From the NCBI GenBank assembly GCA_018666775.1, contig JABIXC010000007.1:32845-96844 (forward strand): DNA of 64,000 nt, in the 5' to 3' direction. Positions 34,574 through 43,940 of the stretch are shown piece by piece. The DNA is from Rhodospirillales bacterium (GTDB lineage: Bacteria > Pseudomonadota > Alphaproteobacteria > SMXQ01). The translations under genes were made by a program, and so were the position numbers. Within the stretch, counting starts at the first letter, position 1. Each line of letters starts with the position of its first letter. A model generated the notes under the pieces. It did not search any database, was not told the DNA's origin, and worked only from the letters and a program-made list of their open reading frames with translations.

Positions 34574-35554
34574 TCAGCTTGAGATAACCTTCGAACCTTC
34601 ATAATCGAATTGGAACCTGACTTCCTTAAGCCCGATATCAGACATAGCAGAACGTAGACGCATACGATCTTCGGTATAAAACATCAAGAAACCACCTCCA
34701 CCGGCACCGACCAGTTTTCCGCCCATGGCCCCGTTTTTCAAGGCATGGGCGTAATATTCGTCCACCTGGGTGTTGCTCATGTTTGGCGCACGACTTTTTT
34801 TGTGCTGCCAATGTTCATCCATGATACGGCCCATATCCGCAAGATTGTCTGATTCAATGGCAGCGAGACTTTCCTTGCCTAGCTGTTTCACATAATGAAG
34901 ATTGTCGATCATCCCCCTGTCGTTGGAACGACTGAGATTGTCTTGAATTTCCAAAATTGATGATGCCCTGCGCGAATAACCGGTAAAAAACAGAAGAAGG
35001 TTTTCCTCAAGGTTATACAGGGTCTCATTGCTGCACTTGATGGGGCACACCTCCACCTTACCATCTTTTGAAAAATGGTAACCGTTGGCACCGCCAAAGG
35101 ATGCAACGTATTGATCCTGTTTCCCAATGGGTTCCCCAAGACGTTCGATTTCAATATGGCAAGCCTGTTCAGCCACGTGTTCCGCATCCACCGGATTTTT
35201 GGTGTATTGATGCAATGCCGTTAACAGCGCCGTGCAAAAACTACCTGATGAGCCAAGCCCCGTGCCTGCGGGAATATCGGCCATGCTGCTCACTTCCATA
35301 TAACGACCATCAAGCCCCATGAGGTCAAAGGCTTCACGGATAATGGAGTGTTGCAGGTGCTGAGCACTCTCAACCCGTTCCAACTCCGCATATTTGACGA
35401 TCATTTCCTCAACGAAGGTTTGGTGAATGGTGATGTAAACGTATTTATCAATGGCCGCCGCGATCAGAAATCCTTCATGGTCCTGATAATACGAAGGAAG
35501 GTCCGTGCCTCCCCCTCCCAGGCTGATGCGAAGCGGCGAGCGGGCAATAATCAT
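34574..35554 (-). CDS. hddA: GHMP kinase (D-glycero-D-manno-heptose 7-phosphate kinase-like)
   Basis: A 326-residue GHMP-superfamily kinase in the HddA/heptose 7-phosphate kinase group. N-terminal IARSPLRISLGGGGTDLP is the family opening; the ATP-binding Gly-rich loop is PAGTGLGSSGSF at 95-106, and the C-terminal GHMP motif 3 is KLVGAGGGGFLMF. Conserved KQDQYVASFGG is typical of HddA. The product would phosphorylate D-glycero-D-manno-heptose 7-phosphate at C1. It overlaps the end of the oxidoreductase gene by 4 bp and is followed by HddC. The second HddA-like gene is at 58431. Confidence 0.85.
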   Translation of the reverse strand: MIIARSPLRISLGGGGTDLPSYYQDHEGFLIAAAIDKYVYITIHQTFVEEMIVKYAELERVESAQHLQHSIIREAFDLMGLDGRYMEVSSMADIPAGTGLGSSGSFCTALLTALHQYTKNPVDAEHVAEQACHIEIERLGEPIGKQDQYVASFGGANGYHFSKDGKVEVCPIKCSNETLYNLEENLLLFFTGYSRRASSILEIQDNLSRSNDRGMIDNLHYVKQLGKESLAAIESDNLADMGRIMDEHWQHKKSRAPNMSNTQVDEYYAHALKNGAMGGKLVGAGGGGFLMFYTEDRMRLRSAMSDIGLKEVRFQFDYEGSKVISS

Positions 35555-36525
35555 GTTACTTTCCTACCATATATACGGTCGACAATTTTCAAAACTTCAT
35601 AAGAATCGCTGATGGTTCCCCCGACCGAACCGACCTTGCCTGAAATGGCATTTGAAAAATCGGCAAATTCGCGTTCCCAGGAAGTATCGGGAAAAGGGTA
35701 TTCCAATATCGTTGTTTCCGGTGGCCCCATTTCAGGCAACATCTTGTATAATGTCAGCCGTTCAGTGCCATAGCTCCCGCCAAGCCCTTCGATATGGAGC
35801 TTCCCAACCCGCCCAAAGATTTCAAAACTGAAAATATTTTTCCATTCCGTCCAGCTCGCATGCAGCCATGCCATCTGGCCTGCTGGTGATTTCAATGCCA
35901 GAAAGCAATTATCATCGGCAGGCATTTCCCAGAATAGGGTAGGTGCATGACCATAATCCAATGCAAGATCACCCAGAAACCACCGTGAAAGATCAATCAA
36001 ATGGGGTGCTTGGTCGACCAATTCACCACCACCAGAAATTTCGGGCTGGCACCGCCACTCTTTTTCCATGCCCAAGCGCCCACCGTGGCCATAGCGGGCT
36101 CGGATAGACATCAAGGGGCCAACTTCACCGCTATCAACCAGTTCTTTTGCCTTAAGCAGAGCCGGATGGAAGCGATGGTTAAAGCCCACCTGCACAATGC
36201 GCCCGGCTGTCTGTGCGGCTTCCATAACGGCAGCCACTTCGGCAGAATTACGCCCCGCTGGTTTTTCCACCAGGACATGCAGGCCTGTCTTCACAGCTTC
36301 CAGAGCAATCGGGGAAAGGGATTCATGGGTGGTACACACAACCACCGCATCCAGGCCTGCGCCTAAAAGGTCACGCCATTGAGGGTACACGGTTGCGCCA
36401 TATCGATTGGCCAGAGATTCTGCACACGCTGCATCCAGATCACTGACCCCGACAATATCGTGTTCGTGGGCCGAAGCCGCCCGTTTCTGGCCGATCAGAC
36501 CACATCCGACAATCCCAATGCGCAT
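35551..36525 (-). CDS. Gfo/Idh/MocA-family oxidoreductase
   Basis: A 324-residue NAD(P)-dependent oxidoreductase. The Rossmann start is RIGIVGCGLIGQKRA (2-16), and the classic family motif EKPAGRN follows the cofactor domain (VLVEKPAG). RVGFNHRFHPALL is another conserved block. The C-terminal half is the beta-sheet domain of the family. Acts on sugars or sugar nucleotides, e.g. oxidising at C2 or C3. ATG 36525 sits one base inside the upstream SDR stop (TGATG), so translation is coupled. Confidence 0.85.
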   Translation of the reverse strand: MRIGIVGCGLIGQKRAASAHEHDIVGVSDLDAACAESLANRYGATVYPQWRDLLGAGLDAVVVCTTHESLSPIALEAVKTGLHVLVEKPAGRNSAEVAAVMEAAQTAGRIVQVGFNHRFHPALLKAKELVDSGEVGPLMSIRARYGHGGRLGMEKEWRCQPEISGGGELVDQAPHLIDLSRWFLGDLALDYGHAPTLFWEMPADDNCFLALKSPAGQMAWLHASWTEWKNIFSFEIFGRVGKLHIEGLGGSYGTERLTLYKMLPEMGPPETTILEYPFPDTSWEREFADFSNAISGKVGSVGGTISDSYEVLKIVDRIYGRKVT

Positions 36526-37391
36526 CAATCGCCCCAATCTTGTCCACGGTCTTTCGGCACAATTCGCCGCAATGTATATATATCGCTGCCCATTATTTCA
36601 CCCTTATGCTGTGCTAGATCTGGCCACGGATCCCAGTTGGCAGCAATGAGTTTACCGGAAATACCATCGCTTTCAGCGGAGCCCAGATAGGCACAAAGTC
36701 GGGCACTTTTATCCATTGCATCGCCGCTGCTGCCAGCCAGTTCCTGAACCCGGTCATAAAGCGCGGCCCCCACAGTTTCTGGATCGTTTTCCAGTAATTG
36801 ATGGGTTAATCGTGTATCAAGAACCCCCGGGGCAATGGCGTTGATATCGATGCCATTGCCGGCCACTTCTTCTGCCAAAGATTCTGTCATCCGCACGATT
36901 GAAACCTTCGATGCCCCATAAGCAGTGATGCGCGGCAGGGCATTGGTCGCGCCTCCGCCAGAAATATTGATAATTTTGCCATAGCCCCGGGATTTAAAAT
37001 GCGGCAAAAGCGCCCGGCAAAAATAAACCGTGCCGAAAAGATTAGTGACAAAGGTTTCCTTCCATTCATCCCAATTAACCGCTTCGATGGCCCCCATTGG
37101 CCCATAAACACCGGCATTATTGACAAGGATATCCACATGAGAAAAATGATCGAGCGCCTTATCGACTAGGGAATCAATGTCGCCCTCGCGTCCCACATCG
37201 CAGGGCACTGCCACCACCTTCTGGCCATCTCCAGCCATGGAACGGAGTTTTTCTTCACTTTTTTGCAGTGTTTCCACACTGCGGGCACAAATCATCACCG
37301 ATGCCCCATTGCGGACAAACACTTCGGCAATGTGCAACCCAAGGCCCATGCTGCCCCCGGTTATGATTGCCTTTCGTCCCTCTAAGATCAC
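36525..37391 (-). CDS. Short-chain dehydrogenase/reductase
   Basis: A 288-residue classical SDR. Cofactor motif TGGSMGLGLH (11-20), NNAG (91-94), and catalytic Ser 144 in INISGGG with Tyr 158/Lys 162 (AYGASK). These give the complete Ser-Tyr-Lys site. Acts as NAD(P)-dependent ketoreductase or dehydrogenase; substrate not shown. Its stop overlaps the oxidoreductase start by one base, and the nucleotide-sugar dehydrogenase gene is 35 bp upstream. Confidence 0.85.
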   Translation of the reverse strand: MILEGRKAIITGGSMGLGLHIAEVFVRNGASVMICARSVETLQKSEEKLRSMAGDGQKVVAVPCDVGREGDIDSLVDKALDHFSHVDILVNNAGVYGPMGAIEAVNWDEWKETFVTNLFGTVYFCRALLPHFKSRGYGKIINISGGGATNALPRITAYGASKVSIVRMTESLAEEVAGNGIDINAIAPGVLDTRLTHQLLENDPETVGAALYDRVQELAGSSGDAMDKSARLCAYLGSAESDGISGKLIAANWDPWPDLAQHKGEIMGSDIYTLRRIVPKDRGQDWGD

Positions 37392-37426
37392 CCTAGCCCC
37401 CCAATAATCAACGGATTGATTTCCAC

Positions 37427-38722
37427 TTACGTGTCGCCGGCCACACGACCGACGGTGATGTATTTGATACGATCATCATCGGCCAAATGGCCAAGAAATC
37501 CATTTTGATCGAAAATAAAGGGTTTTTCCATTCGAACAATCAATTCCTCAACCCCCAATGACTTGAATTCCGGCCATTCTGTCATGACCAGAAGCGCATC
37601 AGCCCCCTCCAGAGCTTCCAGGGCGGACCCCGCCAAGCCAAGAGTTTCAGGGGCTTCTGGAAATTCTGATACCACTGGGTCGAATGCTGTGACCAACGCG
37701 CCCTGAGATGCAATATCCCGGCATAAATTGACCGAAAGCGACCGCCGTAATGTGTCTGTACCCGGTTTATAGGTTAGGCCCAACACAGCAATATGCCTGC
37801 CTTCAAGATCGCCCAGAACATCGCAAACCCGGCGCAACGTCCAACCACTGTGAAACCGGTTGCTTTCAAGAATCCCGCTGATCATCTCAAGGGGCAATCC
37901 ATTGGTACGGGCCAGTTCAGTCAAAAAAGTGACATCCCGGGCCAATGTGCCCCCGGCAAAAGCCCCACCGGGGCGAATATAGGCATTTTTCCCAATGCGG
38001 GGTTCGGACCTGAGCGCGCGTTCAACCTCTTTTACGTCTGCCCCGGTTTTTTCACAGACCATCGCCACTTCGTTCATAAACGTAATAGAGGCGGCAAGAA
38101 AGGCATTGAGCGCATGTTTGCTGATCTCAGCAGATTCAGTCCCCACCCACAAAATCGTGTTGCTAAATGGTGCCAATAGTTCCGAAAGCACAGCCTTATC
38201 TGCCCCATCACGCGAACCAACAACGATTCGCTCCTGGTTACGGAAGACCTCAATGGCTTTGCCAAGGCGCAAATTTTCTGGCGAACACGCAAAATTTATT
38301 TTTCGATCATCGGATAATTCGGCGAAGCGGGCTTCTATATTAGCCATAGTGCCAACGGGCATCTGCGATGAAACCAGCACCACAGCGCCGTCTTTTAAAT
38401 GCGGAAAAATACTGATGATTTGGCCCGTGACAAAATCGATGTCAGCCCGGTCATCATCATCGACAGGGGTATCGAATGTGACCCAGACCACATCGGCATT
38501 TGCAACATCGGCCAAGGCATCGCTAAATGATAATTTCCCGGTCGCCAACCCCGCACCGACTAAATTTTCAAGGCCTGGCTCAAACAATGTTGGTTTTCCA
38601 GCATTCAGGCTCTCTATGGTTTGGCGATTGGGGTCCAACCCAACGGTTTCAAAGCCGGCATCGGCAAGGCATGCCGCCGTGACCGAACCAAGATGCCATA
38701 GACCAAAGACACAAACCTTCAT
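37427..38722 (-). CDS. UDP-glucose/GDP-mannose dehydrogenase-family protein without catalytic Cys
   Basis: A 431-residue protein with the three-domain layout of nucleotide-sugar 6-dehydrogenases. N-terminal Rossmann VCVFGLWHLGSVTA (3-16); central SPENLRLGKA (147-156) and KHALNAFLAASITFMNEV (202-219); C-terminal TYKPGTDTLRRS. In UDP-glucose dehydrogenases the catalytic cysteine lies in GGSCFPKD; here the corresponding segment is AGGTLARD (256-263), one residue shorter with no cysteine. The enzyme may therefore stop at an aldehyde, act as a different oxidoreductase or be inactive. ATGA overlap with the upstream epimerase gene. Confidence 0.75.
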   Translation of the reverse strand: MKVCVFGLWHLGSVTAACLADAGFETVGLDPNRQTIESLNAGKPTLFEPGLENLVGAGLATGKLSFSDALADVANADVVWVTFDTPVDDDDRADIDFVTGQIISIFPHLKDGAVVLVSSQMPVGTMANIEARFAELSDDRKINFACSPENLRLGKAIEVFRNQERIVVGSRDGADKAVLSELLAPFSNTILWVGTESAEISKHALNAFLAASITFMNEVAMVCEKTGADVKEVERALRSEPRIGKNAYIRPGGAFAGGTLARDVTFLTELARTNGLPLEMISGILESNRFHSGWTLRRVCDVLGDLEGRHIAVLGLTYKPGTDTLRRSLSVNLCRDIASQGALVTAFDPVVSEFPEAPETLGLAGSALEALEGADALLVMTEWPEFKSLGVEELIVRMEKPFIFDQNGFLGHLADDDRIKYITVGRVAGDT

Positions 38723-39690
38723 TCCCTGCCCTCAAAAACCCAGGGGTTATCGCGAAGCCAGTCCAGGGTACACAGTACCCCCTGGTCAATTGACCGTGCA
38801 GGCTTCCAACCCAATTTACGAATACGGGTACAGTCCAGATGAATCAATGGACTGTCGCCCACCCAACCCCGTTTTCCACCGGTGTAGTCCACCTTCGGCG
38901 ACAGCCCCAGACGGTCAACAATCAGGGCCAGAGAATCATGCACTTTGATGGTGTCATCAAGGCCCAGATTAAAAATGTTGACCGGTGCGGTGCCTTTTTC
39001 AACCCCGAGTAAAATGCCATCGAGACAATCACCAATATACATATAGGATTTTTGCTGGTTGCCGTCCCCCAACACTTCGATACGATTCGGATCCGTCTGA
39101 AGTTTTCTGTAAAAATCAAAGACATGGCCATGGGTGTAGCCTTCGCCTAATACCGAAACAAACCGGTAAATCCATGCCTGAAAACCAAAAGCCTCACAGA
39201 ATGAGGCGATCAACCCCTCCCCTGCCAGCTTTGATGCACCATAAAAAGACGTCTGGATGGGAAAAGGCGCATCTTCCGGCGTTGGGAAAACGTCTGGTTC
39301 CCCATAGATTGACCCCGTAGAAGAAAAAACAATCCGGGAAACATCATGGGATCGCATCCCCTCAAGCACGTTATGGGTCGCAATGGTGTTTTGTTCCAGA
39401 TCACGTCGCGGATGAAGCACCCCACTGCTAACATCTGCATTCGCCGCCAGATGAAAAACCATGGAAACAGAGCGGCCCTTCAATGCCTTATCCATGGTAG
39501 TGGTGTCCAGCAAATCACCCTCAACAAGGGTAAAGGCAGGGCTCTTTATTGCCGCAGAAAGGAATTCTCGGCGTCCCGTAGAAAAATTATCTATCCCGAT
39601 CACCTCATGCCCATCGGCGAGCAAGCGGGAGACCAAATTACTCCCAATAAATCCGGCGCACCCGGTTACGGCATATTGAGGCATGGACAA
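38719..39690 (-). CDS. NAD-dependent epimerase (GalE-like extended SDR)
   Basis: A 323-residue extended SDR. TGCAGFIGSNLVSRLL at the N-terminus, FSSTGSIYGEP and YGASK in the catalytic region, and RFVSVLGEGYTHG as a conserved later block. Such proteins epimerise NDP-sugars, commonly at C4, and this one could provide galacturonic- or galactose-type donors to the pathway. Its stop overlaps the dehydrogenase start by 4 bp. It heads a run of minus-strand genes that extends to 27931; 127 bp separates it from the divergent membrane protein gene. Confidence 0.8.
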   Translation of the reverse strand: MSMPQYAVTGCAGFIGSNLVSRLLADGHEVIGIDNFSTGRREFLSAAIKSPAFTLVEGDLLDTTTMDKALKGRSVSMVFHLAANADVSSGVLHPRRDLEQNTIATHNVLEGMRSHDVSRIVFSSTGSIYGEPDVFPTPEDAPFPIQTSFYGASKLAGEGLIASFCEAFGFQAWIYRFVSVLGEGYTHGHVFDFYRKLQTDPNRIEVLGDGNQQKSYMYIGDCLDGILLGVEKGTAPVNIFNLGLDDTIKVHDSLALIVDRLGLSPKVDYTGGKRGWVGDSPLIHLDCTRIRKLGWKPARSIDQGVLCTLDWLRDNPWVFEGRE

Positions 39691-39817
39691 ATTTCCTAAG
39701 AATTTAATATCACCATTTCTGGTTATGCCCGGAAAGGGTAGTAAAACTTATAGGCCAACGGGAATTAAATGTGCAATAATTCGTCAGCTAAAATGTTAAA
39801 TTGGCCAGTTATTATCC

Positions 39818-40876
39818 ATGTCCCAAACTGAACAGCTTCCCAAAAACAACCTGCCCGTATCCCCCGGGGCTATGGGTTTCTCCATTGCCATTCTTCTAGC
39901 CACCATTCTTCCCATTACCTTGATCAAGCTGGCAACCCAACCCGGGATTCTGGCGATAAGTGTGAATTTTCTTCTCGCTGTCGCATCGGCCCATGTTTTT
40001 ACCACATTTTATTTGCTGGTTGACCGAACCAATGTGCGCTTCATTCTGGACCATCCCATACAGTTGATTGCCATGCCCATCGGGCTGCTTCTGTTGGGCA
40101 TGGCAATCTTTTCAGTGCCTGGAAATCCGGTTTTTACCCCCGCACTTTTTCTTCTTTTCCTTCAGCAAACTTGGCATTTCGGCGCCCAGAATATTGGGGT
40201 GGCAACGTTTATTTCTCTGGGCCATCGTAAAAAATCCATCACAAAGGTTGAAAAAAACTTTATTCGCATGGGCACCATTTGCGGCATGTTTGGGGTTCTT
40301 AGTGCGCTCTATCCCAGCTTCATGATCGGGCCTGAAAATGTGCCCATAAATGAAACCGTTCTAACGACAATAAAAACCCTACATCAAATCGGTGGTTATG
40401 TAGCGATTGCCCTGACAGGTGGGGCTTTGGTCCTGATGGTCAGGGCATGGTGGGCCCGTGAGTATTTTTACGGTGCGGCAATTTTTCTCAGCATCACCTT
40501 TCTTTTTCCCATGTACATTTCCGACAATTACATGATTGCCGTGGCATCATTCACCATTGCCCACGGGCTTCAGTACATCATTTTTCTGGCAGCACACAGC
40601 TTCACAAACCCCGGTGCACCAAAAAATCCGAGATGGCAATCATGGGGGTTCATTTATCCCCCGCTTGCCCTTCTGGCGCTTGGTGGGGCCGGACACGTGC
40701 TCTGGACCACCGCCCCTGCATGGAAATCCGGCCAATTCCCACTTTTCGGCCTTTCTATCATCCTTGGTTTGACCCTAGCCCATTTTTGGGTGGACCAGTT
40801 CATGTGGCGAATGGGAAATTCGGAACGGGCCAACTGGATAAAAAAAAGTTATAGCTTCATCTTTCAACCGAAATAG
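39818..40876 (+). CDS. Polytopic membrane protein with conserved histidines
   Basis: A 352-residue protein with about 9-10 predicted membrane helices. Several histidines sit in or near helices: LQQTWHFGAQN, IAHGLQYIIFLAAHS and a C-terminal LAHFWVDQFMWRM. The HFWxD...W block and paired His motifs are reminiscent of membrane di-iron or haem enzymes, but no specific family was recognised. It precedes the ABC exporter by 148 bp on the same strand. Function unknown; role in polysaccharide export or modification is possible from context. Confidence 0.6.
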   Translation: MSQTEQLPKNNLPVSPGAMGFSIAILLATILPITLIKLATQPGILAISVNFLLAVASAHVFTTFYLLVDRTNVRFILDHPIQLIAMPIGLLLLGMAIFSVPGNPVFTPALFLLFLQQTWHFGAQNIGVATFISLGHRKKSITKVEKNFIRMGTICGMFGVLSALYPSFMIGPENVPINETVLTTIKTLHQIGGYVAIALTGGALVLMVRAWWAREYFYGAAIFLSITFLFPMYISDNYMIAVASFTIAHGLQYIIFLAAHSFTNPGAPKNPRWQSWGFIYPPLALLALGGAGHVLWTTAPAWKSGQFPLFGLSIILGLTLAHFWVDQFMWRMGNSERANWIKKSYSFIFQPK

Positions 40877-41024
40877 CTATATTCAGGCTCTACAGGCTCT
40901 GGCATCGGTCGATGCTGCGCGTTTTATTATGCTTATGATATCAGGAACAAAAATTGCAAAAAGTGATACTTATCTCTGTTAAATGCACGGTGGTCAAAAC
41001 CATGCATGAGCGGAAGTGTTTTTC

Positions 41025-41828
41025 ATGATGCCAACACAAGAAGAACTATCCAATGGATATGATGACCTGAAGAGCATGTTCACCCAGTGGGCTCTATGGC
41101 ACCATCTGGCATGGAATAACATCAAACAACGTTATCGACGCTCAACCCTCGGCCCCCTTTGGCTCACCATCTCCATGGCCATCCATATGCTGGTCATCGG
41201 GGTGCTTTTTTCGACACTGTTCCACACCCCTTTGCAAAAATTACTGCCTTTTCTATCAGCCGGGCTGGTGTTCTGGGGCTTGATGCAGGGGATTATAAAT
41301 GAAGGTGCAAGTGCGTTTCTAGGCGCTGCCAGTTTCATTATGCAGGTCAAACGTCCGCTTTCTCTCTATGTTGCAGAAACGGTGTGGCGCAATGTAATCA
41401 TTCTTGCCCACAACTTTGTTATTTATATCGTAATCGCATTCATCTTTGGAGTGGTTCCGCACAAGGCAGTTTTATTGTTATTGCCCCTGGGCTTGTTGCT
41501 GGTGATTCTTTGCCTATCCTGGGTTGCCATGGTGTTTGCAGTAATATCAGTCCGCTACCGTGACTTTCCAATGATCGTTGGAAACATGTTCACGGCACTT
41601 TTCTGGCTGACCCCGATTATGTATTTCCCATCCCTGCTTCGTGACAAACAATACCTTCTGAATTTTAACCCCTTCACCCACCTTCTTGCCTTGGTCCGTG
41701 ACCCACTTCTGGGGCAAGCCCCCCCAATGATGAGCTGGATCATTGTTAGCGCCATAACTGTTGTTGGCTGGACCTTTGCTCTTTACTTCTTTTCCCGATT
41801 CCGCAAACGCATCGTTTACTGGCTGTAG
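41025..41828 (+). CDS. wzm: ABC-2 polysaccharide export permease (Wzm-like)
   Basis: A 267-residue ABC-2-type permease with about six membrane helices, the normal size of Wzm/KpsM. The N-terminus has KQRYRRSTLGPLWLTIS, the cytosolic segment that precedes the first helix in Wzm proteins, and the central VKRPLSLYVAETVWRN region follows. With the ATPase next to it, it should export a complete polyprenyl-linked polysaccharide across the inner membrane. ATG 41025 is preferred over GTG 41016: GGAAG lies about 8 bases upstream. ATG 41028 is also possible. Confidence 0.85.
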   Translation: MMPTQEELSNGYDDLKSMFTQWALWHHLAWNNIKQRYRRSTLGPLWLTISMAIHMLVIGVLFSTLFHTPLQKLLPFLSAGLVFWGLMQGIINEGASAFLGAASFIMQVKRPLSLYVAETVWRNVIILAHNFVIYIVIAFIFGVVPHKAVLLLLPLGLLLVILCLSWVAMVFAVISVRYRDFPMIVGNMFTALFWLTPIMYFPSLLRDKQYLLNFNPFTHLLALVRDPLLGQAPPMMSWIIVSAITVVGWTFALYFFSRFRKRIVYWL

Positions 41829-41836
41829 GTTTCACC

Positions 41837-42637
41837 ATGTTCTCTATTTCTGCAAATCAACTCCGAATTGAATATCCCATATACGATTCGTACAAGCGTT
41901 CTTTACGCCATCAGTTTGGACTGGGACAGATTGCAAGAAATCTTGATCAGGCCCTGAAAAGAAAACATTCTGTGGGTGGGGACATTACCCAGGAGGCCTC
42001 TGGGCGCACCACCATCACTGCTCTGAATGGCATTAGCTTCGATATTCAGGAAGGCGACCGGGTCGGCCTGCTGGGGCATAATGGTTCAGGCAAAACCACC
42101 CTGCTGCGAGCCATTGCCGGAATATATGAGCCCATGGACGGAGAGATTACCATTGAAGGCCATGTCACCCCCTTGTTTGACATTCAATTTGGCATGGATA
42201 CCGATGCCACAGGTATTGAAAACATCGCATTGCGAGGCCGCATGCTGGATATGAGCTCGACGCAGATAGAGGAGACCATTGATGAAATTGCCGAATTCAC
42301 GGAACTTGGTAACTATCTGCATATGCCCATTCGCACCTATTCAACTGGCATGATGGTTCGTCTGGCTTTCGGCGTATCAACGGCAATCAAGCCTGAGATT
42401 CTTGTTCTTGATGAAATGATCGGTGCCGGGGATGATGCTTTTTTCGAACGTGCCCAACAAAGACTCAAAAATTTTATTGAAGATACGGGGATACTGGTTA
42501 TCGCCAGTCACAACATGGGCATGGTTCGACAATGGTGCAACAAGGGAATGCTGATGCAACACGGCAATATTTTGGCCTTTGGCCCCATTGAAGAGATTGC
42601 CAAACGCTATGAAAGTGGTGAGGGGACAGTCGACTAA
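41837..42637 (+). CDS. wzt: ABC polysaccharide export ATPase (Wzt-like, short form)
   Basis: A 266-residue ATP-binding subunit of the polysaccharide exporter. Walker A is GHNGSGKTT (80-88), the signature is YSTGM (168-172), Walker B is ILVLDE (188-193), and the H-loop His is at 225. It is close to the KpsT size and lacks the C-terminal carbohydrate-binding domain of long Wzt proteins, so chain-end recognition would need another protein. It starts 8 bp after the permease. Convergent with the methyltransferase gene at 42653. Confidence 0.9.
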   Translation: MFSISANQLRIEYPIYDSYKRSLRHQFGLGQIARNLDQALKRKHSVGGDITQEASGRTTITALNGISFDIQEGDRVGLLGHNGSGKTTLLRAIAGIYEPMDGEITIEGHVTPLFDIQFGMDTDATGIENIALRGRMLDMSSTQIEETIDEIAEFTELGNYLHMPIRTYSTGMMVRLAFGVSTAIKPEILVLDEMIGAGDDAFFERAQQRLKNFIEDTGILVIASHNMGMVRQWCNKGMLMQHGNILAFGPIEEIAKRYESGEGTVD

Positions 42638-42652
42638 TAAACTGGCGGGGTG

Positions 42653-43330
42653 TTATTTTTTACTGCTGCACAAAGCAAAAATATAATGGGCCATTTTATG
42701 AAACCCTGTGTGCACCACTTCATCGTTCATAGAAAACATATAAACATTGTGGAACAAATGTCCCATCTCTTCGCGCAAGTGAGGTAGGGACTGGCAATTG
42801 ACGTGCCCGGCCTTGCTGATGTCCGATGCATGGACCTGACTTTCCAGGCTGGGCATGCCGATGATCATCGTGCCATGGGGATCAAGCCCTTCAATCAGGT
42901 TTTTAAGGAAGGCATCCTGATCTTCTGGGTCAATATGTTCCAAAACATCCAGAAGATAGATGCCGTCATATTGACCCGGCATCGGTGATTGCAAAAGATC
43001 GTGGGTAAATATTTCATGATATGCCCAATCATCAAGCTGACGGGATTTGATCTCTTCTATGAAAATTGGATCAAAATCTGTAACCGAAAGGCGTTCCACT
43101 TCTTGCAGCACAATCCTGCTGGCAAATGCATCGCCACAGCCAACTTCTAAAACATTTTCGCACCCCGACAACATGCGTGATGCAAACTTGTAACGCGACA
43201 AGGTAAACGCCAACCGCTTTGGATCATCAAACCACGACTGGCTGGACATAAGCCCCAGGGATTCAAGACCGTGTTCTTCGCGGTAACGGATCAGTTTCTG
43301 ATATTGGTCTTCTCTTGTTTTCGAAACCAT
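42653..43330 (-). CDS. Class I SAM-dependent methyltransferase
   Basis: A 225-residue methyltransferase. SAM motif I is NVLEVGCGDAFASRIV (~59-74), and the motif IV block is YDGIYLLDVLEHIDPEDQ, in which LDVLEH is diagnostic of sugar and small-molecule methyltransferases. GTMIIGMPSLE follows. The substrate is probably a sugar residue, since phosphoheptose genes lie immediately upstream. It starts 14 bp after the GmhB stop. Confidence 0.8.
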   Translation of the reverse strand: MVSKTREDQYQKLIRYREEHGLESLGLMSSQSWFDDPKRLAFTLSRYKFASRMLSGCENVLEVGCGDAFASRIVLQEVERLSVTDFDPIFIEEIKSRQLDDWAYHEIFTHDLLQSPMPGQYDGIYLLDVLEHIDPEDQDAFLKNLIEGLDPHGTMIIGMPSLESQVHASDISKAGHVNCQSLPHLREEMGHLFHNVYMFSMNDEVVHTGFHKMAHYIFALCSSKK

Positions 43331-43344
43331 GAATTTTCTGCCTG

Positions 43345-43905
43345 TTACTGACCGCCGCTACGGCGTTTCAATTCTTTCAAAATAAAGGGCACCACTTCGT
43401 CAAGGGACGCCCCGACACAATCGGGGTTCGATGGCGCATCTTCTGCATAACCATATTCGATAAATACGGTAGCGCAACCTGCAGCTTGCCCCGCACCAAT
43501 ATCACGCCATCGGTCTCCCACCATCATCGAACGCGCAAGATCAATGTCCCATTTCCGGGCAGCCCCATGCAACATGCCGGGCTTTGGCTTTCGGCAATCG
43601 CACCCGTCTGCATCCAGATGGGGGCACACAAGAATGTCATCTACCCCGGTTTTCTCGCGCAAATGGTCGTGAATGGCATGTAATGTCTCCGAATTTTGCT
43701 TGCCAGAGCTCAGATCGGGCTGATTGGTAACCACAATGGTCAAATACCCCGCATCGCGCAGTCGGGCGACTGCGTCACATGCACCTGGAAGCATCTCAAA
43801 ATCTTCAAGACATACCGGCGCAAAAGGCATCCCATCGCGCACCAAACTACGATTTAGAACACCATCGCGATCAAGAAATACGGCTTGGCGTTTCATCGTT
43901 GTCAT
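43345..43905 (-). CDS. gmhB: D-glycero-beta-D-manno-heptose-1,7-bisphosphate 7-phosphatase-like (GmhB)
   Basis: A 186-residue HAD-family phosphatase. HAD motif I is FLDRDGVLNRS (Asp 12 nucleophile, Asp 14). VVTNQ is motif II. The zinc-binding loop typical of GmhB is CPHLDADGCDCRKPKPG, with ordered Cys and His; MVGDRWRDIGAG is motif IV. The enzyme hydrolyses the 7-phosphate (or C1 phosphate in the alternate anomer) of heptose bisphosphate. ATG 43896 (second Met) is also possible; the gene is 35 bp downstream of GmhA. A second GmhB-like gene is at 57232. Confidence 0.9.
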   Translation of the reverse strand: MTTMKRQAVFLDRDGVLNRSLVRDGMPFAPVCLEDFEMLPGACDAVARLRDAGYLTIVVTNQPDLSSGKQNSETLHAIHDHLREKTGVDDILVCPHLDADGCDCRKPKPGMLHGAARKWDIDLARSMMVGDRWRDIGAGQAAGCATVFIEYGYAEDAPSNPDCVGASLDEVVPFILKELKRRSGGQ

Positions 43906-43940
43906 GCCCCCATCACCAATTTAACTGGCCCCCAGATAGA

